From JBBDXS01 sp964418365 (lineage in GTDB: Bacteria; Chloroflexota; Dehalococcoidia; DSTF01; RBG-16-68-14): a stretch of 64,000 nt of DNA. Shown here piece after piece: positions 7,677 through 15,936 of this stretch. The stretch lies in the NCBI GenBank assembly GCA_964418365.1, contig CAYQLM010000003.1, positions 1 to 64,000 of the forward strand, written 5' to 3'. Numbering within the stretch: position 1 is the stretch's first letter; every line of letters starts with the position of its first letter. The notes below the pieces were generated by a model. It searched no databases. It was given only the letters and a program-made list of their open reading frames with translations, and was not told where the DNA came from. The position numbers and the translations under genes are program-made.

Positions 7677-9794
7677 TCACTGGCCAATGCTGTAGACCTC
7701 GTACGGCCCGATCTCCGTGACGAGTTTCGCCGACGGTAGCTGGCTCAGCGCCGCGTCTGCGTTGCTCGAGTATGTAGCGATGGCGTACCGCACGTGCGAT
7801 TCGCTCAGCGCGCTCGCGAGCGCATCGCCGCTGAGCTGTCCTTGGTACAGCGCCATCACGGGCGGGCGCTCCCACTGCCCGATGATAGCCTGTGAAAAGA
7901 CAGGCTGTACCTGCCACAAGACGCCCGGCAGATGCAGGCTCACGTCGTCGGGCGCGAGCACGACCGGGCCCTCCGGCGCGTGCGTGCGCAGGTAGTCGAT
8001 CATCTGCCGCTCGTCCGGCTTGATGCGCCACTCGCGCGAGAGCAGCCGGTCCTTCCCTCCGAGGAAGATCGAGTGCTCCGTGCCCTTCACGATCGTGTCC
8101 GTGCTCGCCCACGTGTAGTACGTGCCGTGATCCGCCGGAAAGTACAGCTCCTGCACGAGCAGCGCGCCTGAGAGGAGCACGGCAGCCGCGGCTGCGGGCG
8201 CCAGAACGCGCAAAACTGACAGACTGCTTCGCCAACGGCGCGATGATCGCAGCAGGCGGTGGACGGCGTACGCCCAGACGATCGCGGCCGGCGCCATGTA
8301 CGGCAGACGCGCGGTCAGCTCGGCGGACGCCAGCTTCGCAGCGACGGTGGAGAGCGGTGGGACGAAGAACCAGGGCAGCCAGCCGAGCATCGCGGCGAGC
8401 ACGGCCTGATGGGCCGGCAGCCGCCGCGCCCGCCACCAGATCAGCGGCGCGAGCACGAGCGAGCCGATCATCAGCGGGTGCAAGATGAGGTGGAAGTTGC
8501 CCATGATCATCTTGCCGAGAAGGTGGACGATCTTGAACTCCTCGCGCCAGGTGAGCGTCGTGTCGAACAAGGCCGGCCACGAGGTGTTGAAGGCGTGCCA
8601 GACGATGAACTGGCCGAACGTGAACGCGGCGAGCGGCAGCCCGAGCGCTGCCGACCACAGCAGCGGCCGCCAGGAGCGCTTCGTCGCCGACCGGAACAGC
8701 GCGAGGGCAAGCAGCGTAACGCCGAGGAACAGCAGCGGCTGCGGGTGCACGACGAAGAGCGCGAGGCAGACGAGAGCGAAGCAGGCCAGCGTGCTCGGCC
8801 GCGCGCGCCGGAAGAACTGCGCGACGAGGAGCAGTCCGATCGGGAACAGGATGTACGTCCCGACCATCTTGTCCTCGCTCATGCGAAACAGGAAGGTTGC
8901 GCCGAGCCCTTCGTCGTGCGACATGTCGATCAGCGCGTAGCCGAGCTGGATCAGCACCGCCAGCAGCGCCACCGAGCGGCCGCGGAACAGACCCTTCGCG
9001 AGCGCATACGTCGCCATCAGCGCGAACACGATCAAGATCGGCGTGAGATCGTTCATCACGACGTTCTCAGCGCTGATGCCCGCCGTGCGCGCAATGGCGG
9101 CCTGGAAGACGACCCAGGCGTTGATCTCCATCCTGGGGTAGGCCGCCTCGCCGACGCCGACCGGGTGGAGCGGATTGATGTGGCCGCTGTGCAAGTAGCT
9201 GTTGACGTAGGTCATGTAGCGCCAATCGTCGAAGTTGCGCGCGAGGCGATCGCCGCCCCAGTACGGCGACGTCAGGACGCCGCCCGCCGCGACGGCGAAC
9301 AGCAGCAGCAATATCAACGTCGATGCGTTCCAGCCGCGAACGGTGCGCGTCAACCAGACGCCGGCCGCCGGCGGCGCAACGAACGCCGAGCCCGCGGCGA
9401 CCACCGCCGCCACCGCGACGTGAATTCGGATGCAGGCTTCGAGACTCGTGCCGAGCCAGAGCGCGAGCAGCCCCGACGGCGCGGCGATCGCGAGACCGAG
9501 CGGGAACGCGATCGCCAGCCGTTCGACGATGTCCGCGCGCGAACGCGGCAGCAGCGCATCGTGCAGGAGCAGCCCCGGCACGATGATCATGCTCAGGAAG
9601 ACAAGGATGGCTGCAGGGTAGCCGGGGAGTCCGGAGAAGACGCGCGCCTCGAGCGCCAGCAGCTCCAGGGCCAGCACCACCGCCCCGCCGAGCGCTCCGC
9701 GCGCGAGCCGGAGCATCAGGGCGCTGTCCAGCGCGGCTCCGGCCGTCAGCTCGCCGGGGCGGGCGCGCGCTTGCTTTCGAAGGCTCTCCAGCAT
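7677..9794 (-). CDS. GT-C type integral membrane glycosyltransferase
   Basis: 705 residues, hydrophobic throughout, with roughly twelve to fourteen membrane segments. The first large external loop carries the acidic motif NFDDWRYM near residue 190, as expected for a GT-C enzyme using a polyprenyl-phosphate sugar. A soluble tail of about 130 residues follows the last helix. The open frame extends upstream to 10070, but I place the start at ATG 9794: GGGGGAG lies about 10 nt upstream, and the longer N-terminus would overlap the yvcK-like gene and is composed of shadow sequence. It is followed by a DPM-like GT2 that may supply its donor. Confidence 0.75.
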   Translation of the reverse strand: MLESLRKQARARPGELTAGAALDSALMLRLARGALGGAVVLALELLALEARVFSGLPGYPAAILVFLSMIIVPGLLLHDALLPRSRADIVERLAIAFPLGLAIAAPSGLLALWLGTSLEACIRIHVAVAAVVAAGSAFVAPPAAGVWLTRTVRGWNASTLILLLLFAVAAGGVLTSPYWGGDRLARNFDDWRYMTYVNSYLHSGHINPLHPVGVGEAAYPRMEINAWVVFQAAIARTAGISAENVVMNDLTPILIVFALMATYALAKGLFRGRSVALLAVLIQLGYALIDMSHDEGLGATFLFRMSEDKMVGTYILFPIGLLLVAQFFRRARPSTLACFALVCLALFVVHPQPLLFLGVTLLALALFRSATKRSWRPLLWSAALGLPLAAFTFGQFIVWHAFNTSWPALFDTTLTWREEFKIVHLLGKMIMGNFHLILHPLMIGSLVLAPLIWWRARRLPAHQAVLAAMLGWLPWFFVPPLSTVAAKLASAELTARLPYMAPAAIVWAYAVHRLLRSSRRWRSSLSVLRVLAPAAAAAVLLSGALLVQELYFPADHGTYYTWASTDTIVKGTEHSIFLGGKDRLLSREWRIKPDERQMIDYLRTHAPEGPVVLAPDDVSLHLPGVLWQVQPVFSQAIIGQWERPPVMALYQGQLSGDALASALSESHVRYAIATYSSNADAALSQLPSAKLVTEIGPYEVYSIGQ

Positions 9795-9879
9795 CTCGGT
9801 TCGGCTCCCCCAGAGATCTAACGCGAGGGGGCCGCTCAGATGAACGGTAGCGGCCGGAAGCCCCGCCCGGCAACGGGTG

Positions 9880-10908
9880 CTACTGGTTCGCCGCGGGCGC
9901 CACGTCCGCTGACCTGCCTTCAGCGACAGCCAGGACTGCCTGCGCCAGCCGCTCCGGGTCGTGGCGGAGGTATGTCCCTGCGCTGGCGAGCGGCAGGCTG
10001 ACGACGTGCGGGACCAGCCGGCGGCACTCCTCCAGGTCCGCCTCGACGACGAAGGAACCCTCGGACTCATAGCGCTGCTGCACGCGTGGCGGCACCGGCG
10101 CCGAGTTGATCAGTACCGTATCGAGCGCGTCCTCCGCGCCCAGATACTCCCGCACGACGCGCACGAAGTCCGACGCCGCGAAGCCGTCCGATTCGCCGCG
10201 CTTGGTCGCCAAGTTGCACACGAAGACTTTGCGCCCCTTCGACGTGCGCACGGCCTCCGGCACGCCATCGACAGCCAGGTTCGCGACGATGCTCGTGTAC
10301 AGATCGCCCGGGCCGAAGACGACGACGTCCGCCTCGCGGATCGCCTGCGCGGCAGCGGGGTTCACGTACGCATGCGGATCGAGGTACACGTAATCGATCG
10401 GCACATCCACCTTCTCGCGCCGCACATCGAGCCGGTCCTCGCCCACGATCACCGTGCCGTCGGTGAGGCGCGCGCAGAGGTCTGTCTTCGAGAGCGTCAC
10501 CGGCAGCACTCGCCCGCGGATGCCGAGGATGTTGCCCGCCTCCTCGATTGCGCGGTCGATGCTGCCCGTGATCTCGACAAGTGCGGTGATGAACAAGTTG
10601 CCGAAGCTGTGGCCGTTCAGGCCGGAGCCTTTGGCGAAGCGGTAGCCGAAGAGCTGTCGCAGCAGCAGCGTCGCGTGCTCTTCAGGCGCGAGAGCCGCTA
10701 GGCACTGGCGGATGTCGCCCGGAGGCAGATGACCGAACTCGTCGCGCAGGCGGCCGGAGCTGCCACCGCGATCGGTCATCGCGACCACCGCGGTGATGTC
10801 GACCTCGTGCCGCTTGAGGCCGGTGAGGATAATGTGCGAGCCTGTCCCGCCGCCGATGACGACGATCTTCGGCTTCGTCGTGCGCAGATCGCGAGGGCCG
10901 GACGGCAT
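9880..10908 (-). CDS. yvcK: YvcK/CofD-like gluconeogenesis factor
   Basis: 342 residues. It has the CofD/YvcK nucleotide-binding signature IGGGTGSHIILTGLK (from residue 18), then MTDRGGSSGRLRDEFG and the PPGDIRQCL motif. YvcK proteins bind UDP-sugars and influence cell-wall synthesis and carbon balance; in Firmicutes and Actinobacteria the gene lies between rapZ and whiA. Here it lies 12 nt downstream of a nucleotide-sugar dehydrogenase and upstream of glycosyltransferases, which fits a UDP-sugar-sensing role. No 2-phospho-lactate (F420) genes are visible nearby, so the CofD reading is less likely. The 85-nt gap after it separates it from the GT-C gene. Confidence 0.8.
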   Translation of the reverse strand: MPSGPRDLRTTKPKIVVIGGGTGSHIILTGLKRHEVDITAVVAMTDRGGSSGRLRDEFGHLPPGDIRQCLAALAPEEHATLLLRQLFGYRFAKGSGLNGHSFGNLFITALVEITGSIDRAIEEAGNILGIRGRVLPVTLSKTDLCARLTDGTVIVGEDRLDVRREKVDVPIDYVYLDPHAYVNPAAAQAIREADVVVFGPGDLYTSIVANLAVDGVPEAVRTSKGRKVFVCNLATKRGESDGFAASDFVRVVREYLGAEDALDTVLINSAPVPPRVQQRYESEGSFVVEADLEECRRLVPHVVSLPLASAGTYLRHDPERLAQAVLAVAEGRSADVAPAANQ

Positions 10909-10920
10909 GTGAGGCCCTGC

Positions 10921-12207
10921 CTACACGCCGAAGACGCGCTCTGCGTCCGGGCGGAGGCGGCCTGTAGGATCGAGGATGACGCGCGCGTGGCGAGCGACGA
11001 GGTCGAGATCGATCGCCTTGTGGGGACAGAGCAGGATCGCCGCGTCCACGCTGCTGAGTAGCCGTGCGTCGAGCGGCTGCGATTGCAGTGTCTCCCCATC
11101 GATTGTCAGAGACGGCACGTGCGGGTCGTGGTAGAGCACGCGCGCGCCGGAACCCAGCAGCTCCGCTGCGACCGCGAACGCGACGGAGCCGCGCGTGTCA
11201 TCGATGTTGGGCTTGTACGCAACGCCGAGCAGCAGCACGGCGGGCGAGGTCTTGTCGCCCAAGAGCGACAGCGCGCGCTGCGCTACGCGGCGCGGGAGCG
11301 CATCGTTCAGCTCTATCGCCGCGGCCGTGACCGGGAGCTCCGCGCCGGCGCGCTCCGCGGCCCACGCAAGGTAATGCGGCGCCATCGGGATGCAGCGCCC
11401 CCCGACGCCCGGGCCGGGCCGGTGTGCCATGAACGCGAACGGCTTCGTGCTCGCCGCGTCGATCACCTCTTGCACATCGAGGCCCATCGCGCCGCACATC
11501 ACGGCCAGCTCGTTCGCCAGGCTGATGTTGACGAACCGGAACGTGTTCTCGAAGACCTTCGCCAGCTCGGCGATCTCCGGACTGGAAACCGCGTGCACCT
11601 GCGGCGCGACGAAGCGGTACAGCTCGGACGCGACGGCGGCGCACTGCGGCGTGATGCCACCGACGAGCTTCGGGATCGATTCCACCGGGTGGGCTGTGCT
11701 GCCCGGGTCGATGCGCTCCGGCGAGAAGGCAAGGAAGAAGTCGCGTCCCGCACACAAGCCCGACGCCTCGAGCGCCGGCAGAACGACATCGCGTGTGGTG
11801 CCGGGCGGGACGGTGCTTTCGAGCACGACGAGCATGCCCGGGTGCAGGTTCCGGCCGATGTCGCGCGCGGCGTCCGCGACGGCGCTCACGTCGGGAGTGC
11901 CGTCCGGCTGGTAGCTCGTCGGAGCGGCGATGATGACGCAGTCGGCCTCACTGAGGCTTTCGAAGCGATCACTGAGCTTCCAAAACTGGTCAATGTCCGC
12001 CGGCCGCGTGCCGTTCGAGAGCGCTGCCACACACTCAGAGCTGACATCGATGCCCAGGACCCGAAAGCCGGCGCGCATGAAGACGGCGGCCTGCGCCAGG
12101 CCGACGACGCCAAGTCCCACCACCGCGACCGTCGCCTCGCGGCTTCGGATGCGGAACGAAACACTATCCGCTGAGACGGTAAGCGTCCCCACGTGTACCC
12201 TCAGCAA
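10921..12207 (-). CDS. UDP-glucose/UDP-ManNAc type nucleotide-sugar dehydrogenase
   Basis: 428 residues. GLGVVGL (31-37) is the NAD-binding loop, E130 lies in LESTVPPG, K217 is the structural lysine before FENTFR, and Cys272 in GPGVGGRCIP is the catalytic thiol. It oxidises an NDP-hexose twice to the uronic acid in the cytosol, and the family resembles WecC/WbpA-type enzymes. The substrate cannot be assigned between UDP-ManNAc, UDP-GlcNAc and UDP-Glc. The C-terminal domain has YKPNIDDTRGS. The longest frame starts at TTG 12207; a GTG a few codons inside is possible. It is the first gene of the minus-strand operon and diverges from the GT2 at 12504. Confidence 0.88.
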   Translation of the reverse strand: MLRVHVGTLTVSADSVSFRIRSREATVAVVGLGVVGLAQAAVFMRAGFRVLGIDVSSECVAALSNGTRPADIDQFWKLSDRFESLSEADCVIIAAPTSYQPDGTPDVSAVADAARDIGRNLHPGMLVVLESTVPPGTTRDVVLPALEASGLCAGRDFFLAFSPERIDPGSTAHPVESIPKLVGGITPQCAAVASELYRFVAPQVHAVSSPEIAELAKVFENTFRFVNISLANELAVMCGAMGLDVQEVIDAASTKPFAFMAHRPGPGVGGRCIPMAPHYLAWAAERAGAELPVTAAAIELNDALPRRVAQRALSLLGDKTSPAVLLLGVAYKPNIDDTRGSVAFAVAAELLGSGARVLYHDPHVPSLTIDGETLQSQPLDARLLSSVDAAILLCPHKAIDLDLVARHARVILDPTGRLRPDAERVFGV

Positions 12208-12246
12208 CCTAACGAGTCGGGTCCCCGCCGTCTTACAAAAGACACA

Positions 12247-12266
12247 CCCCGCCGCGGACGGCGGGG
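12247..12266. other. GC-rich hairpin CCCCGCCG-cgga-CGGCGGGG
   Basis: A perfect 8-bp stem with a 4-nt loop, seen directly. No T-run follows on either strand, so it is not a clear intrinsic terminator. It lies in the 5' region of the dehydrogenase operon on the minus strand and may affect that leader. Confidence 0.55.
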
Positions 12267-12282
12267 TTCAGTTCGCGATTCG

Positions 12283-12298
12283 GGGTCAACGTTGACCC
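12283..12298. promoter_or_regulatory. 16-bp perfect palindrome GGGTCAACGTTGACCC, candidate operator
   Basis: Perfect dyad symmetry centred between 12290 and 12291. It lies about 45-60 bp upstream of the extended -10 at 12346 and about 80 bp upstream of the divergent TTG start at 12207, a suitable position for a dimeric regulator acting on either operon. The regulator is unknown. Confidence 0.45.
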
Positions 12299-12342
12299 GG
12301 AGCAGCCCGTTCTAACATAAGTAGCAGGGCCTGTCAAGCTTC

Positions 12343-12351
12343 TGTTATAAT
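12343..12351 (+). promoter_or_regulatory. Extended -10 promoter (TGT-TATAAT) for the GT/flippase operon
   Basis: TATAAT at 12346-12351 is preceded by TGN, giving an extended -10. No good -35 hexamer is visible at 16-18 bp. Transcription would start near 12358, leaving a leader of about 145 nt with two stem-loops before the ATG at 12504. Confidence 0.55.
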
Positions 12352-12368
12352 AGCCTCCCCGCCATCGT

Positions 12369-12414
12369 TATGGAGTCGGTGGGCACTCCATAGCGAATTT
12401 CACTATTCGCGAAT
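12369..12414 (+). other. Two adjacent stem-loops in the leader of the 12504 operon
   Basis: TATGGAGT (12369-12376) pairs with ACTCCATA (12385-12392) over an 8-nt loop. GCGAAT (12393-12398) pairs with ATTCGC (12405-12410) over 6 nt. The second arm also forms the palindrome ATTCGCGAAT (12405-12414), so alternative pairings are possible. These could regulate the leader or bind protein. Confidence 0.4.
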
Positions 12415-12503
12415 CTGGGTCAGGAGGGCCTGGCTGTGTTGTATCTTGAGCGCCCTGGCCTGGACGCGCCAGAGCGGCCCGTTTTCAAGGCGGAGAACGG
12501 ATC

Positions 12504-13553
12504 ATGAAGCTTGTCGTCATCATCCCGGCGCTCAACGAAGAACGGTCGCTGTCCGGCGTCCTCGATCGCATCCCCACGCACATCCCGAGCATCGATGAGA
12601 TCGAGACTGTCGTCGTCGACGACGGCTCGATAGACGGTACGCCGCGCGTGGCGCTCGACCACGGCGCGGACGTCATCTCCCACAACACGAACCTCGGCCT
12701 CGGACGCGCGTTCGCGAACGGCATCGATGCCGCGCTGCGCCGCGGCGCCGATGTCATCGTCAACCTCGACGCGGACGGCCAGCACCCGCCCGAGGAGATC
12801 GCCAAGCTGATCGAGCCGATCCTTTCGGGCCGCGCCGACTTCGTGACGGCGACCCGCTTCTCTGACCCGGAGCTGCTCCCGGAGATGCCGGGGCTGAAGC
12901 GCTGGGGCAACCTGATGATGGCCAGACTGACCGGCTGGGCCTGCGGCCGCCCCTTCACCGATGTCGCTTGCGGCTTCCGCGCCTACTCGCGGAGCTGCGC
13001 GCTCAAGATCAACATCTTCGGTGCGTACACCTACACACAGGAGACCCTCGTCGACCTGCATCGCAAGTCGCTCACGATGGAAGAGGTGCCGATCGCGATC
13101 CGCGGCGTACGCGAGCACGGCCGATCGCGCATCGCCCACAGCGTGCTGCGCTACGGCCTGCGCACGTTCACCATCCTGGCGCGCGCCGTGCGTGACAGGC
13201 TACCGCTGACCTTCTTCGGCTCGATCGGCATCCTGCTCACACTGCTCGGCGCAGCGACAGAGATGGTCGTCCTGATCAACTTCATCATCTTCGGGCAAAC
13301 CAGGCCGTATACCTCGTTCACCATCCTGGGCGCAATCTTCCTCATCTTGGGCGCGTTCTCCTTCCTCACGGCACTCCTCGCCGACATGCTCGGCCGTGTC
13401 CGTGAGACGCAGGAGCAGATTCTCTTCATCGAAAAGCGCCGCTACTACGACGACCTCACGCGCGAGCACCTCGCGTTCTCGAGCAACGGCACCCAGGCCG
13501 CACCCACCATTACCCCGACGGAGAAGGAGCGGGTTCCGGCAGGACGTCAATGA
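12504..13553 (+). CDS. GT2 glycosyltransferase with C-terminal membrane helices (DPM-like)
   Basis: 349 residues. The GT-A domain has VVIIPALNEERSL, VVVDDGSIDGT and the metal motif VNLDADGQHPPEE. Two hydrophobic hairpin segments follow (about residues 232-300), then a charged tail. Proteins of this form usually transfer a sugar from an NDP donor to polyprenyl phosphate. It is first in a nine-gene plus-strand operon. GGAG lies about 8 nt before the ATG, and its stop overlaps the next ATG as ATGA. Confidence 0.85.
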   Translation: MKLVVIIPALNEERSLSGVLDRIPTHIPSIDEIETVVVDDGSIDGTPRVALDHGADVISHNTNLGLGRAFANGIDAALRRGADVIVNLDADGQHPPEEIAKLIEPILSGRADFVTATRFSDPELLPEMPGLKRWGNLMMARLTGWACGRPFTDVACGFRAYSRSCALKINIFGAYTYTQETLVDLHRKSLTMEEVPIAIRGVREHGRSRIAHSVLRYGLRTFTILARAVRDRLPLTFFGSIGILLTLLGAATEMVVLINFIIFGQTRPYTSFTILGAIFLILGAFSFLTALLADMLGRVRETQEQILFIEKRRYYDDLTREHLAFSSNGTQAAPTITPTEKERVPAGRQ

Positions 13554-14797
13554 CCGCCGGTTCCCAGCGTCCTGAAGGCGGCGGCAACGGGGCTGTCCGC
13601 GTCACCCTCATCAGCACACTGCCACCGCACAAAGGCGTCGCCGATTACACGGCGCATCTCGTCGCCGGCCTCGCGAACACGCCCGGCGTCTCGCTCGAGG
13701 TGATCGACTTCGCGAGCCTGTACCCGCGCCGCCTGTACCCCGGCGGCGAGCTACAGGATTCGACAGCGCGGCGACCGCAGTTCCCCAACGTCCGCGTCCG
13801 GACCATGCTGCGCTGGTGGAACCCGTTCTCGTGGCTCTGGGCGGGGCTCACGCTCAAGGGGCAGGTCGTTCACGCGCAGTGGTGGAGCTTCATCCTCGCG
13901 CCGCAGTACATCGCCGTGCTGTCGCTGGCGCGGCTGCGCCGCCGGCGCGTCGTCATCACCGTCCACAACGTCGAGCCGCACGAGGCCGGCCGCTGGCAGC
14001 GCGTCCTCAACCGCCTCGTGCTGCGCCTGGCCGACACGTACGTCGTCCACGACGCGCGCAGCCGCGATCGGCTGACCGAGTTCGTCGCGGCGGCCAAACC
14101 CATCGAGGTGATCCCGCACGGCATCCTGGCCTCGTCCGGCGATCGACTTTCGCTCGCCGGCGCCCGGCGCATGTTGCGCATGGCCGCGGACGACAAGATC
14201 GTGCTCTGTTTCGGCAATATCCGGCCCTACAAAGGCGTCGACGTCTTGCTGCGCGCCTTCGCCCGCGTGCGCGAGGGCGTTCCGGAGGCGCGCCTCGTGA
14301 TCGCCGGTAAGCCATGGGAGGACTGGTCCCCCTACGAGCGCCTGATCGATGAGCTCGATCTCGTTGACGCGGTCGACACGCATCTGGGGTTCGTGCCTGC
14401 GACGCAGGTCGGGGCGCTCTTTGCTGCAGCAGACGTTGTGGCGCTGCCCTACCTTCGCTTCGACGCCCAGAGTGGCGTCGGCGCGCGCGCGCTCTACCAC
14501 GAGAAGGCGCTCATCGTGACCGATGCCGGTGGTCTGCCGGAGCTCGTCGCCGACGAACGCGCCATCGTCCCGCCCGGCAACGTCGAGCAGCTCGCGGACG
14601 CGCTCGTCGCGGTCCTGACGGACGACGCGCTCCGCGCCAAGCTCGAGGCCGGCTCCGTTGCGCGCGCCCGCGACCTGAGCTGGGATGCCATCGCTGCGCA
14701 GACGGCGCGCCTCTACGCGTCGCTGGCCGATAGGAGCGTCCGTGACGCGCCGTTGCCGCTGGCCGAGGAGCGGCCGCGACAAGAGGAGCACGTGTAG
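13550..14797 (+). CDS. GT4 family glycosyltransferase
   Basis: 415 residues of GT-B fold. The N-terminal domain begins with STLPPHKGVADYTAHLV, a glycine-containing acceptor loop. The C-terminal donor domain begins near residue 220 with CFGNIRPYKGVDVLLRAF, and the E-x7-E equivalent lies in the ARALYHEKALIVTDAGGLPELV segment. It uses an NDP-sugar on the cytoplasmic face to extend a lipid-linked glycan. It overlaps the preceding gene (ATGA) and is followed 12 nt later by another GT4. Confidence 0.85.
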   Translation: MTAGSQRPEGGGNGAVRVTLISTLPPHKGVADYTAHLVAGLANTPGVSLEVIDFASLYPRRLYPGGELQDSTARRPQFPNVRVRTMLRWWNPFSWLWAGLTLKGQVVHAQWWSFILAPQYIAVLSLARLRRRRVVITVHNVEPHEAGRWQRVLNRLVLRLADTYVVHDARSRDRLTEFVAAAKPIEVIPHGILASSGDRLSLAGARRMLRMAADDKIVLCFGNIRPYKGVDVLLRAFARVREGVPEARLVIAGKPWEDWSPYERLIDELDLVDAVDTHLGFVPATQVGALFAAADVVALPYLRFDAQSGVGARALYHEKALIVTDAGGLPELVADERAIVPPGNVEQLADALVAVLTDDALRAKLEAGSVARARDLSWDAIAAQTARLYASLADRSVRDAPLPLAEERPRQEEHV

Positions 14798-14809
14798 GAG
14801 CACGCTACC

Positions 14810-15934
14810 GTGAAGATCCTCATCGTTTCGCCGCTGGATATCTTCCCGCCGAATACCGGCGGCATGAGCCGCACATACAACATGGCGAAATACCTCGCGC
14901 GACGGCATCACGTCGCGCTGGCATGTCCCCGGCTCGCGTCTCCGGAGGCGAAGGACCTGCCGATCGACGTGCACGAGCTCGGCGCGCCGGGCCGCAGGCA
15001 GTTCATCGACCCGCGCTACGCCGCGCGCCTCCGCTCGGTCGTCCGCGAGACGTCGCCCGACGCGATCATCAGCAGCTTCATGTGGCCCATGCTGCCGGTC
15101 GCGCTCGCGCGCCTGCCGAAGGCGACGCCGCTCTACCTCGACACGCACAATGTGGAGAGCGATCGCTTCCGGCGCGCTGGATCGCGTTGGTGGCGCGTGA
15201 TGGCGCTATACGAGCGGTTCGCGCTGCGCCTGGCCAAGCGGGTCTTCGTCGTGTCCGAAGACGACCGCGAGAGGCTGCGCGCGCTGGGCATGCCGGCGAG
15301 CAAGGCCGTGCTGGTGCCGAACGGCTACGACGACGAGCGCTTCCGGCCCGATCCGTCAGCAGCAGCAGCGATGCGCCAAGCGCTCGGGGTGCCCGAGGGC
15401 GAGCTGCTCTTCCTTTACTTCGGTCACCTCCAGTACGCGCCCAACATCGAAGGGCTGGAGGTGCTTCATCGCGAGCTGCTGCCGCGCCTCGACGCGCACG
15501 GCGCGCGTTATCGCGTCGTCGTCGCGGGCCGGGGCGCGCAGGAGCTGTCGGCGCGCATCCAGCATCCGCGTCTGCTGTACGCCGGCCTGGTCGATCGCAT
15601 CGAGGACGTGGTCAACGCCTCCGACGCGGTGGTCGCGCCGTTGCTGCGCGGCGGCGGCACGCGCATCAAGATCATCGAGAGCATCGCCTGCGGCCGCCCT
15701 GTCGTGAGCACGACCGCCGGCGCCGAGGGCATCGACCGCGAGGCCTGCGGTGACCTGCTGCGCGTCTTCGATGGGTGGGACGCCTTCGCGTGCGCCATGG
15801 TCGCGGTGGCGACGGCACCGTCGCCGAGCGCGCCGCCGGCCGCCTTTCGCGAAGAGTACGCGTGGAGCGCCATCGTGGAGCGGATGGAATTCGGGGTCGG
15901 CCCCGCGTTCGCTTCGGCGGACTCGAGGAGATAG
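14810..15934 (+). CDS. GT4 family glycosyltransferase
   Basis: 374 residues from a GTG start preceded by AGGAG, which overlaps the stop codon of the previous gene. The sequence has SPLDIFPPNTGGMSRTYNMAKYL at the N-terminus, THNVESDRF mid-domain, and FGHLQYAPNIEGLEVL plus GGGTRIKIIESIACGRPVVSTTAGAEGI in the donor domain. The latter is typical of GT4 enzymes that retain the anomeric configuration. Its exact linkage is unknown. It lies two bases before the start codon of the following GT-C gene. Confidence 0.85.
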   Translation: MKILIVSPLDIFPPNTGGMSRTYNMAKYLARRHHVALACPRLASPEAKDLPIDVHELGAPGRRQFIDPRYAARLRSVVRETSPDAIISSFMWPMLPVALARLPKATPLYLDTHNVESDRFRRAGSRWWRVMALYERFALRLAKRVFVVSEDDRERLRALGMPASKAVLVPNGYDDERFRPDPSAAAAMRQALGVPEGELLFLYFGHLQYAPNIEGLEVLHRELLPRLDAHGARYRVVVAGRGAQELSARIQHPRLLYAGLVDRIEDVVNASDAVVAPLLRGGGTRIKIIESIACGRPVVSTTAGAEGIDREACGDLLRVFDGWDAFACAMVAVATAPSPSAPPAAFREEYAWSAIVERMEFGVGPAFASADSRR

Positions 15935-15936
15935 CG

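Larger units (their letters stand above)
12208..12503. other. Divergent intergenic region with several palindromes
   Basis: No gene is visible in these 296 bases between two divergent glycan operons. They contain a GC hairpin (12247-12266), a 16-bp perfect palindrome (12283-12298), an extended -10 promoter (12343-12351) and two stem-loops downstream of it (12369-12392 and 12393-12410), the latter continuing into the palindrome ATTCGCGAAT at 12405-12414. GGAG lies about 8 nt before the ATG at 12504. The density of dyads suggests a control region for both operons. Confidence 0.6.

Noticed and set aside
8259..9821. 520-codon plus-strand open frame
   Set aside because: It is antisense to the GT-C gene (7677-9794), rich in Arg/Glu/Gln as GC-rich shadow frames are, and has no domain.
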